A DNA stretch of 64,000 nucleotides from Sabethes cyaneus (taxonomy: Eukaryota; Arthropoda; Insecta; Diptera; Culicidae). Below the pieces are notes generated by a model. It had not been told where the DNA came from. It saw nothing but the letters and a program-made list of their open reading frames with translations, and ran no database searches. A program made the translations under genes and the position numbers. The DNA is taken from NCBI RefSeq assembly GCF_943734655.1, contig NC_071354.1, positions 11,936,001 to 12,000,000 on the forward strand. Reading direction: 5' to 3'. Of the stretch, positions 55,795-64,000 are shown one piece after another (position 1 is the stretch's first letter; every line of letters starts with the position of its first letter).

Positions 55795-57900
55795 TGGAAT
55801 GCATTCATGTCGCCGTGGTAAACGCAAGAGAGGAGACACGAAGAGAATCCCTCATTTGCACATAGGCTCTTTTCATATGTTGCTCTTGAAATGTGATAAA
55901 AAGATGACGTAAAGAAAAGGAAAAGACAAAATGTATGTCATCTCCAGAATGGCACCTATAAGCTGGTTTTGCGTATCGAATACATATCGCTACGTAATTC
56001 TCATTTGTAAATGCTAGCTGGCTAATCACAAACGACCCAGCTATCACCAACTCGTATATCAATGTACGAAAACTATCGTAAATATCTCCTAACAAACTCG
56101 AAATCGTAACTAAAGCTGGATAAAGTGGGATCTAGTTGATTTTTTGTCGTATATAATGATAATAACTGACATACATACGATTTTCAGCACAAAATCGTAG
56201 AGTAGTACGGAGCGACTCGCGCCTAATCGGATATTATCGTATATAAATACTTATATAGTCGTAACGCTCAAAATTATTCGTAATCACGTATATCGCCTCC
56301 AAAATAGTACGGATATGCCTATTTTGCGCATGAAATACGGTTTATTTAGCATGTATATCTGTACGTAATGCTGATTTTTACCTTTTCTATACATATGAAA
56401 ATGCTGGCTGGGGAGCGCGAGGTGGTCGACAGGTGCGAGCAGTATTTCGATGAGCACCTCAACGGCGATATAGTAGCAGGAAACGCAATGGAAGTTAACC
56501 TCGGAGTGCCTACAAACTACAACAGCCTTCCGGCTCCCGATCTCGAAAAGATCCGACGAGAAATTCATCAGCTGAACAAAAATGGTCAAGAACCGCTTGC
56601 AACGGCACTTCTTTGGATAATTTCTAGGATTTGGGAGGAGGAGAAACTACCGGAGGAGTGGATGGAAGGTGTAGTCTGTACCATCTACAAAAAGGCGACC
56701 AACTAGATTGCGTTAATTATCGCCATATCACGTTGGTCAACGCCGCCTACAAGGTGCTTTTCCAGGTTTTGTTGCGTCGTTTATCCGCAATAGCAAGAGA
56801 ATTCGTAGGGCGTGAATTTCGTGGATTCGTAGGCGTAGAGAATTTTCGTGGATTTCAGAGCAGCGTACGATACAGTTGAACGCGAACAGTTATGGTAGAT
56901 AATGCACGAGTACGGTTTTCGGACAAACTAACGCGGTTGATCAAAGCTACTCTGGAGCAAGTTATGTACAAGGTGCGTGTTTCGGGGACACTTTCGAGTC
57001 CTTTCGAATCGCGCAGAGGGTTGCGGCAAAGGGATGGACTGTCCTGTATGTTATTCAATATCGCTATTGAAGGTGTGATCCGGCGAGCGGGCATCGGAAC
57101 GAGAGGAACGATCTTCAGCTAGAGTAGCCAACTCCTAGCTTTCGCAGACGACCTCTACATCAGTACTAGAAACCTTGGGATGGCGGAGGCAATCTACGCC
57201 AGACTAAAAATGGAGTCTAAGACGATAGGGTTACAAATCAATGCGTCGAAAACCAAATATATAATAGGAAGAGGCTCCAGAGAAAGCAAAGTTTACCTCC
57301 CACGGACAGTGGCTATTGACGGTGATGAACTGGACGTGGTTAATGAGTTCGTATATTTGGGGTCTCTAGGCACCACCGATAATAATACGAGTAAGGAAAT
57401 CCAACGACGCCTTCAAGCTGAAAATCGAGCCTACTTTTCCTTCCGCAAGACACTTCGATCGAGGAACATATGCCGCCGAACAAAGCCGACGATGTACAAA
57501 ACGCTAATCAGACCGGTAGTCCTCTACGGACTTGAGACAGTAACTTTGCTTATGGAAGACATACGTGCACTTTCCGTATTTGAACGAAAGGTGTTGCAGA
57601 CTGAAAGCGGAGAGTGGCGGAGGCGTATGAATTACGAGCTACAGCCAGTGCTTGGAGAAATTCCCATCGTACTCCTGGAGACAATTCGGAGACTACGGTG
57701 GGCCGGTCACGTCGCAAGGATCCGTTCTTTACAAGAACTCCACCGGTACCAAAAATAAAGGGGCCCAACGTGCTAGATGGCTCGACCAGGTTGAAGCCGA
57801 CTTGTGTGTGTCGAGACGCGCAAAGAATTGACGACGAGTAGCCCAAGACCGAGTACAATGGAGAGGAATTCTTGATACGGCAAGAGCCACCCCGGCTCTC
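55795..57900 (+). pseudogene. Non-LTR retrotransposon relic, family X copy 2
   Basis: 55795-56034 is a non-coding-looking region repeated in the inverted copy at 59215-58985. After a 0.37-kb insert come EVVDRCEQYFDEHLNGD (56420), GVPTNYNSLPAPDLEKIRRE, INKNGQEP-type linker, LPEEWMEGVVCTIYKK (56650), DCVNYRHITLVNAAYKVLFQ, LRQRDGLSCMLFNIAIEGVI (motif B, about 57020-57090), LLAFADDLYIS (motif C, about 57135-57168) and a 192-codon frame (57180-57758) with QINASKTKYIIGRGSR, FVYLGSLGTTDNNTS, MYKTLIRPVVLYGLETVTLL and RLRWAGHVAR. The motif A region is mostly lost around 56850-56880. Stops and frameshifts make it dead. It is the most complete family X copy, but the endonuclease is missing. Confidence 0.9.
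56035..56399. mobile_element. Insert within LINE family X copy 2
   Basis: In the inverted copy at 58.96 kb AATGCTAGCTGGCTAATCAC runs straight into GAGCGCGAGGTGG. Here about 0.37 kb separates them, and AATGCTRGCTGG appears on both sides (56010-56021, 56400-56411). The inserted DNA is AT-rich with recurrent CGTATAT words. It could be a short transposon or a piece duplicated by recombination. Confidence 0.45.
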
Positions 57901-57929
57901 GGCTGCTAAAGTAAGTAGAAAGTATAACC

Positions 57930-58035
57930 AAAATTATGTCCAACGTCCGTTATGCCTAATGTATTTATGCCTAACGTCCATTATGCCTAATGTTCATATG
58001 CCTATCGTCCGTATGCCTAATGGGGTACACTCGGA
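57930..58035. repeat. ATGCCTAACGTCC minisatellite
   Basis: Six diverged units of CGTCCRTTATGCCTAATG at 16-20-bp spacing, just downstream of the LINE relic. Confidence 0.6.
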
Positions 58036-58114
58036 TTATCTAACTCGTAGAAAGTACGATTGCTGCTAAGGGGGTACGATTTCTAACAGAGTAACTAGTT
58101 TCGTTAGAAAACCA

Positions 58115-58500
58115 TGCATTAGCATTATCCATCGAAGCTCATTTCGTTTGACTAAATCGTACGCCGTCTTCAAATCCGCTAACAGATTATGAGCCTGCAA
58201 GTTGTACTCCCGGAACTTGTCTAGTTACTGACGCAGGGTAAACATCTGATCCGGTGTGGAGCGACCCTCACGAAAACCAGCATGATACTTGCCGGCGAAA
58301 GACTCCACTAGCGGTCTCACAGTTCACAGGATACAGGAGACGGGAGAGCACCTTATAGGTAGAATTGAGCAATGTTCTGTCTCGACAGTTTTTACAGTCG
58401 ATGTCCTAAGAATAAGGCAAACAAGGCCATCCAACCATTCTTCCGCCCAGATTCTGACAATGATCCGGTAGATTGTATGTAAGAGCTCTTTTTTCGCGGT
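58115..58500 (-). pseudogene. Non-LTR reverse transcriptase relic, family Y copy 2
   Basis: On the - strand: LLHTIYRIIVRIWAEEWLDG (about 58485-58420), then SFAGKYHAGFREGRSTPDQM and FTLRQ (58300-58220), LDKFREYNLQAHNLLADLKT with AYDLVKRNELRWIM (motif A, 58215-58125). It matches family Y at 31.6 kb nearly residue for residue (DKFREFNLQTHH). One stop (FTLRQ*) and an upstream frameshift break it. It ends after motif A. Confidence 0.8.
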
Positions 58501-58552
58501 TCTAGTTTCTATATATCTTTTTCTGTTCTACAGTGAACATGCTGTTCCTGAT

Positions 58553-59560
58553 CTAGTCCTTCTCATCTGATACTCTCGTCTGGCATTCGGCTGGAACGTT
58601 GTTTTCTCGCGTGGTGCTTACCACCTCTCTCGCAGTTGTTTCAATGTCACCATGGAGGTTCCTCCATAGTCTATTTATAGATTCTTGCCAAGGTCTATTT
58701 ATTGATTCTTTCTTGAAGAAACTACTGGTCTTCTCCTCCCGAATCCTAGAAATTATCCAAAGAAGTTCCGTTGCTAGCGGTTCTTGGCCATTTTTGTTCA
58801 GCTGACGGATTTCCCGCCGGATCTCTTTGAGATCGGGAGCCGGAACGCTGTTGTAGTTTGTAGGCACTCCGAGGTTAACTTCCATTGCGTCTCCTGCTGT
58901 TATATCGCCGTTGAGGTGCTCATCGAAATACTGCTCGCACCTGTCGACCACCTCGCGCTCGTGTGTGATTAGCCAGCTAGCATTTTCTTATGTATATTAA
59001 GGTTACAAATGAGAATTACGTAGTGATATGTATTCGATACGCAAAACCAGCTTATAGGTGCCATTCTGGAGATGACATACATTTTGTCTTTTCCTTTTCT
59101 TTATGTCATCTTTTTATCACATTTCAAGAGCAACATGTGAAAAGGGTCTATGTGCAAATGAGGGATTCTCTTTGTGTCTCCTCTCTTACGTTTACCACGG
59201 CGACATGAATGCATTCCAATCCAAATTTTCTTTACCAATAGCGATAGCAATTAACGCCAGCAATCATTTCATGCAGAATTAATCCGTTCAAGTACATTTG
59301 CATCGCCGTGGTAAGCGGAAGAGAGGAGAGGAGATGTTGAAACGAAGCGTCCTCTCAGTGCGAGCCTTCGCCATATTCGACAACTTTACGGGAATCATAT
59401 ACACGACGATATAGTGGTCTGAATCGATATTTAGTCCCCGGCAAGACCGTACATCGATGACATCCGAAATGTGTCGACCGTCAATTAGGACACGATCGAT
59501 CTGGGAACCAGAATAAAACCCATTTGAAAGCAACACCAGATTCAAATACTGCTACGACCA
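58553..59560 (-). pseudogene. Non-LTR retrotransposon relic, family X copy 3 with endonuclease end
   Basis: The 5' part on the - strand (59545-59400) reads DRVLIDGRHISDVIDVRSCR then NIDSDHYIVVYM: the C-terminal end of an exonuclease/endonuclease/phosphatase-type domain, with the SDH catalytic motif intact. Next is the region matching 55795-56034 in inverted orientation (59215-58985), then VVDRCEQYFDEHLNGDITAG (58951) to ELLWIISRIREEK, where homology stops near 58745. A short tandem of SINRPWQESINRLW follows (58725-58670). Only endonuclease tail and linker remain; the polymerase is absent. Confidence 0.85.
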
Positions 59561-59719
59561 CATGCAAAAGAATTGCAAATAAATAAGGCCGAGCTGGCCT
59601 CAAAATCCGATTTAAGTTGATTGCATTTAGAAGTACGGTCATTAACTTGGTACTTCGAAATCTCCCTTAGTACAGTGTTCCGCGAGTGATAAGATATAAA
59701 AAAAAATTTGCGATCCGCC

Positions 59720-59885
59720 CACTTAGTTTCAAGGTACGATGGTCTAATAAACCAGTCGTGTTCGATTCCCGGAGGCAGTAGGATCATTTCACTAGTCCCG
59801 TAACTGTCTTGTACTCTAATAACCGGCAGCGCAGTCTGTCGATGAAGAAGGCTGATGTCTTAAAGATGGTTATACTCAAGGTTAA
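59720..59885 (+). repeat. tRNA-derived SINE
   Basis: GGTCTAATAAACCAGTCGTG is followed by a B box GTTCGATTCCC (59760-59770), then GTAGGATCATTTCACTAGTC and GGCAGCGCAGTCTGTCGATG. This is the best-preserved of three copies of this family here (others at 1915 and 60760, both - strand). Confidence 0.65.
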
Positions 59886-60759
59886 GCTTTCGCTACATCA
59901 ATAAGCTTATAGGTGAAGTAAACAAACGAAAAACTGACCAAGAATCGAAAACCTACCTATATCCGAATATCTTGATGAAAAATACGAACCACATTTCGAG
60001 AAGTACGTAGTCAGTAGTTCGGTACGAATCATCTGTGTTTTTGTTTACTTTTAAAATGATTTTACTCAAAAATGGGTGAAGTAATTTTTATGTGCGGACA
60101 TGCACATAAAAGTTTGTTTAAATATCTAAAAAAAAGTTGTGCAATCGATTTGTTTCGATTATGCCTCGGATTGATCTTGAAATCAGAAAAAACATTCTGA
60201 ACACTTGGTGCACTGAAAACGGTGTTTTCTATCAACCAAATCGCAAAACGGTTTAAAGTGCACCACACAAGTGTAAAAATATCATCGATAAATAAGAAAG
60301 AGTTAACCTGGAAGGATCTGCCTTGGTCCGGAAGAAAACCTGGTTCCAGTAGTAATAACTCATATTAAACGACATCGATTGGGACCAACGTCTTATTTGG
60401 CTAAAATACTTAAACAAACATTGCGATAATTCAGTGAATCAAGGTCAGGAACTCCGTAAAGACATATAAGAATCATAAGGTATCTAAGAAATCCGGAGAG
60501 CAACAATCTCGAGCCTAAATAAGGGCACGGATAACGGATAACAGACAACGGCGACAACTATATGGACGACGAAACTTACGTCAAACAGGATTCAAAAGCA
60601 CTTGCAGGGCCGAAATTCTACACGAAATCGGCGGACGAGATGGTGAACGATACCGACAGTACGATTGCGCTGGAAAAGTTTGGATAGAAGCTTTTAGCTG
60701 TGGTTTTATTATGGTATGCCATTTGAACTTGTGGTCTACGATGTGTATTTTGCTACGAT

Positions 60760-60832
60760 ACTATTGACTCTAACTGCCTCTCCCAGTCGAGATTCGAACA
60801 TACGACGGACCGGCTTTTCTTCACAAAGTGTG
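60760..60832 (-). repeat. SINE fragment inside the transposase
   Basis: On the - strand: GTATGTTCGAATCTCGACTG (B box GTTCGAATC, about 60793-60803) then GGGAGAGGCAGTTAGAGTCA. It interrupts the transposase frame between its first and second catalytic residues. Confidence 0.6.
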
Positions 60833-60864
60833 CAATAAATGGTCAAATTTGCAAAGATGAATAA

Positions 60865-62224
60865 GGCCATTGCAAATCATTTCCAAAGTTTTTGTCAACC
60901 AAACCCCACCCCTCCCCCTTGGAAATTGGCTTGAAAAATCGGGGGCAAAAAAATAAATTGTAGGATATGACTTGAATTTTTTTAATAAAATCAATTGTCT
61001 GTGGGCTCTACAGCCTGAAAAACTCGAAAAATGAGTGTACGAGTTGAGTTAACGCTTCTGGCACGAAATAGAAATGGAAGTTCAAACAGTGAAATTTCCG
61101 AAACTCGGCCAAAAAAATTTTCTTTCGTTTTTGTCTTTTTGTTCGTAGATTTTTGCAAGAAAAATAACAACGTATTTATTAAAAGCAAGAATAGATTTGG
61201 TTTTCACGTTCAAACTTTGAGTAAAAATGCTTAAAATCCATTTTTTTTGCTCGATTGGGTATGAAATGGGGAAGGTAAATGAGGAGCGTCCAATATAGCT
61301 CTAGCTATCCCAAGCCCCTACCTAGCGCCTCCACGTGGCCATACCCGGTAATGGTCTATTAAGTAGCCAAGCTAGGAGGTGCGTAATTGGGTGGTTCCCG
61401 GCTGCCTGATCTCAAAATCGAGATTTTGGGTAGACGGCGGAGCCACACGACCTTGTTAATAGGTAAGCATAAAATAAGTTATTTTAATTAGTTTTTTCGT
61501 TTTAGCTTATGAAGCATCTCCTGCTATATAGTGAAAACTTTCGCCAATACGAGTGTTAATACTGCACATGGACATTGGATACCAGAAGAAAAAATTAAAT
61601 CAATTATTAGAAGCACTTATGGAAACTAAAAGGACGCAACTCTATTCCATTCGAAGGACTGCTGGTGAGATTGTTCTATTTTTACCCATATATAACACAT
61701 TTCATAAATAAACTAGAATCGGGAAGAGGGAGGGACCATCAGAGCACTTGTTTAAGCGGTGGGCCTAGGGAGAGTAAAACAGTCAACTTTCTAGGGTTAA
61801 TCTTGGCCCGATTAACAACACATCGTGGATAATGAGCGGGCTCTTCTCCCCACCTGCTGGAGTCATTCTGCTTTAAGACGGTTTATTCAACGATTGACTC
61901 AGGTGACTTAACCCTTGGAAGGAGATTCTCTAAATCCCTGGTACGTGTAAATGTTGTTGCTTATCGACCAATTCCCTTTTGGCCCTTCATACAAGAGTTG
62001 GGAAGCATGATCAATCGTTGAATATGTTCAACTCTTTTTGACATGATAGGCTCATTGCTATGAACGGATGTTCTGCTAAGGCAGGTGGTAGTACCATATA
62101 TTCATATATATTCAAAATCCATTTTTTTTGCTCGATTAAAAAATTCTCTTTGTTTTTTTTCGCGACCCCCTTCAGTGGCCCAACACCGGAGGGACAAAAA
62201 CTTTTTTAAATATTTGTAATAACC
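60865..62224. mobile_element. PIF/Harbinger-like MITE copy 1 (itself interrupted)
   Basis: Flanked by TAA (60862-60864, 62225-62227). Ends GGCCATTGCAAATC and, inverted and decayed, GGTTATTACAAATATT. The body matches copy 2 at 62573-62984: GGCTTGAAAAATCGGGGGCA, AAAATCAATTGTCTGTGGGC, CAGTGGCCCAACACCGGAGG. An 857-bp retroelement splits it. TAA duplications with GGCC-type ends fit PIF/Harbinger; class inferred. Confidence 0.7.
61257..62113 (+). mobile_element. 857-bp retroelement with 24-bp target duplication
   Basis: A 24-bp sequence (AAAATCCATTTTTTTTGC... at 61233-61256) recurs exactly at 62114-62137. The start region ATAGCTCTAGCTATCCCAAG, CCCTACCTAGCGCCTCCACG, GTGGCCATACC is shared with 46503. 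The remainder differs from that copy, and it ends in ATATATTCATATATATTC. Non-LTR mechanism inferred from the long duplication. No domain is encoded. Confidence 0.7.
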
Positions 62225-62572
62225 TAATTGTTAAAAATATTGTGCCCCTCTACAAACAGTATCAGTCTTCCCCTCTCTTTTGGCCGAATTGGACATCTGT
62301 ACATGGCGCTAAGCCTGTACTACAGTGCATTTTAGACAATAATATCCAATTTGTCGAGAAAAGCATCAATACACCAAATTCTCCAGAGCTCTGACCAATT
62401 GAACGTTGCTGGTCGATTGCGAAGAGGATCTTCAGGAGGGAAGAAACAGTTTCCCAAAGCATGGAGGAATACAAGAAAAATTTAACAGCAGCATCCAGGA
62501 AATGCCCAAAATCTAGTGTGCAGAACTTGCTAGTAGGAGTTTCATCAAAAGTATCATACTGATCTCCAATAA

Positions 62573-62984
62573 GGCCATTGCAAATCATATTTAAAGTTTT
62601 TGTCACCCCCCCCCCCCCTTGGAAAATGGCTTGAAAAATCGGGGGGCAAAAAAATAATTTGTAGGATTTGAGTCAAATTTCTTTTTATAAAATCAATTGT
62701 CTGTAGGCTCTACAGCCTGAAGCAATGGAATTTCCGAAGATCGTCCAAAAAAATTTTCCTTCGTTTTCATCTTTTTTTCGTAGATTTGCGTAGAAAATAA
62801 TAACGTATATATTATAAGCAAGAATAGATTCGGTTTTCACGTTTAAACCTTAAATAAAAATTCTTAAAATCCATGTTTTTTTGCTCGGTTAAAAAATTCA
62901 CCTTGCTGTTTTCGCACCCCCCCCCCCCCCTTCAGTGGCCGAACACCGGAAGGACAAAAACTTTATAAAATATTTGTAATGGCC
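62573..62984. mobile_element. PIF/Harbinger-like MITE copy 2
   Basis: TAA at 62570-62572 and 62985-62987; ends GGCCATTGCAAAT and, inverted, GGCCATTACAAAT. Two C homopolymers (62605-62617, 62917-62930) lie inside. Intact 412-bp copy right at the end of the mariner transposase. Confidence 0.75.
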
Positions 62985-62987
62985 TAA

Positions 62988-63311
62988 ACCGAAAACAAAA
63001 ATTGAAATAATAATCGTATTTCATTTTTATTCACGGATAGATGTTGCTGAAGTCCTTTCGATACAGTCCTTATTTGAAATATTTTACCAATAGACGGATT
63101 TCTCGCTAACTCGACCAAAGGTTGGCACGACCCTCTCAGAATTCAATGAAACTTTGTGTGTGCAAAGAGTTCATGTAAATAAGCAACTTTGCATACTTAG
63201 TTTTTCCAAAATTTCTCTAGACTTACTTTTGGAAAGGGCGCAATTTTTTCTCTTTTTTTATAATAAAAAATTTAACTCGAAAACTATAGGACCTACAAAA
63301 AAATGATCTAC
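62988..63311. other. No feature recognised
   Basis: AT-rich sequence after the second MITE; could include the mariner right end, but no inverted match to the region before 60161 was confirmed. Confidence 0.4.
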
Positions 63312-63905
63312 GGGTGACTTTTAGAAAATATTCTGAATTTTTATAAAAAATACTGAAAAATTTTAAAATTAATTCCTACACTGAAAAAAAAAGTATTTTC
63401 AAAATTAAAAATCAATTTCCCAAAAAATACCATCTCAGAAATTGGTGAAATTTTTTCTGAAGATAGATAATTATGTTGCCTACAAATCTTCCATATATCG
63501 CAAGATAGTAAAACTGAAGGGAAAAAAGTTATCCTAACAAAAACTTTTTCAAGTGCTTATCGGGAAAAAAAGATATTTCAGTATTTCCAAAGAGCACCTA
63601 CAAAAAAAAAGATGTATAAGTGACCTTTAGAAAATTTTCTGAATTTTCATGAAAAAATACTGAAAAAATAAAACTTATTTGCTATACTTGAATACAAGCA
63701 TTTCGAAAATTAAAACTCGATTTTCCAAAACACACCATCTCAAAAATTGATGAAATTTTTTCTGGGGACAGTTAATTATATGGCCTACAATTCTTCCATG
63801 CATCACAAAATGATCAAATTGAAGAGAAAAAAATTTTCCCAACAAAAACTTTTTCATATACACACTGAAAAACGATATAAACAGCTATAAGTTTTTTTCT
63901 TAAAT
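63312..63905. repeat. Tandem repeat of about 305 bp
   Basis: GTGACYTTTAGAAAATWTTCTGAA begins near 63314 and again near 63620. Shared landmarks follow in the same order: TGGTGAAATTTTTTCTGAAG-type, CTACAATTCTTCCATGCAT-type and AACAAAAACTTTTTCA. A third partial unit may start at about 63890. Non-coding; function and family unknown. Confidence 0.6.
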
Positions 63906-64000
63906 ATGACCATTTTGCAATGTATGGAAGAATAGTAGGGCATATAATTAGGCTTATACAAATTTGAAAAAAAGTTTATGTCCTGGTCTCAAAATATTGT

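Larger units (their letters stand above)
60161..62576 (+). pseudogene. Tc1/mariner (DD37E-type) transposase, interrupted
   Basis: ATG at 60161 starts MPRIDLEIRKNILNTW; after a frameshift comes the helix-turn-helix part INQIAKRFKVHHTSVK and DLPWSGRKPGS. The first catalytic Asp lies in MDDETYVKQD (60562-60591). CGLR at about 60730 is followed by inserted DNA until 62240, where the C-terminus resumes: FWPNW (second catalytic Asp changed to Asn, 62287-62289) and, after a stop, PIERCW (62395-62412). The interval from that Asn to the Glu of PIE is 37 residues, the DD37E spacing. It is inactive: D-to-N change, stops, frameshifts, insertion. Tc1/mariner enzymes cut and paste at TA. Confidence 0.85.

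Overview
The window looks like nuclear DNA of a mosquito, most likely a culicine (Aedes-like). The evidence is repeat content: tRNA-derived SINEs of the Feilai type, a DD37E-spaced Tc1/mariner transposase (a group described from mosquitoes), several clades of non-LTR retrotransposon, hAT-, pogo- and PIF/Harbinger-like non-autonomous elements, a Helitron-like element, and long (CA)n tracts inside a widespread mosquito repeat ending near the GGCCCTCCGGGCC palindrome. Species was inferred from repeats only; no marker gene is present. There is no prokaryotic-style gene, operon, CRISPR array or genuine tRNA/rRNA.

Layout. Five islands of unique-looking, more GC-balanced DNA (about 1-1135, 8560-11500, 22380-24060, 33840-36880, 50500-54480) are separated by blocks built almost wholly of repeats. 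Host-gene evidence is confined to islands: a probable first coding exon on + (50656-50887, good start context, GTGAGC donor) and a probable spliced exon on - (34240-33930, strong acceptor and GTGAGT donor). Neither has a recognised product. Most of the window is probably intergenic or giant-intron sequence.

Repeat blocks. 2.9-3.8 kb: Helitron-like element with a SINE inside. 5-15 kb: minisatellites, a decayed Penelope-like fragment, a Jockey-like reverse transcriptase relic and a composite simple-sequence family (purine/pyrimidine block, conserved junction, TTGAAATTGGAC block). 15.4-20.4 kb: a 142-bp tandem array split by a 2.87-kb foldback element. 20.4-28 kb: small MITE, a non-LTR-like insertion with a 24-bp target duplication, a 2-kb dodecamer tract, a LINE relic running into a GGACTT tract. 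28.7-33.1 kb: inverted repeats, including 315-bp arms bracketing a second LINE relic. 36.9-44.0 kb: a long-inverted-repeat element split by a tandem pair of about 2.4- and 2.65-kb units, each carrying a hAT-like insertion the other lacks. 44.2-50 kb: an internally deleted LINE with an exact 10-bp target duplication, another long-duplication retroelement, and a hairpin carrying a hammerhead-ribozyme core inside a minisatellite. 54.9-63.9 kb: reverse transcriptase relics on both strands, a pogo-like MITE, SINEs, and a mariner pseudogene with three levels of nested insertion.

The parts do not form a pathway. The value of the window is a readable history of nested transposition, plus two host exons and a structured ribozyme candidate. 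All coding relics of mobile elements are broken; none looks autonomous.
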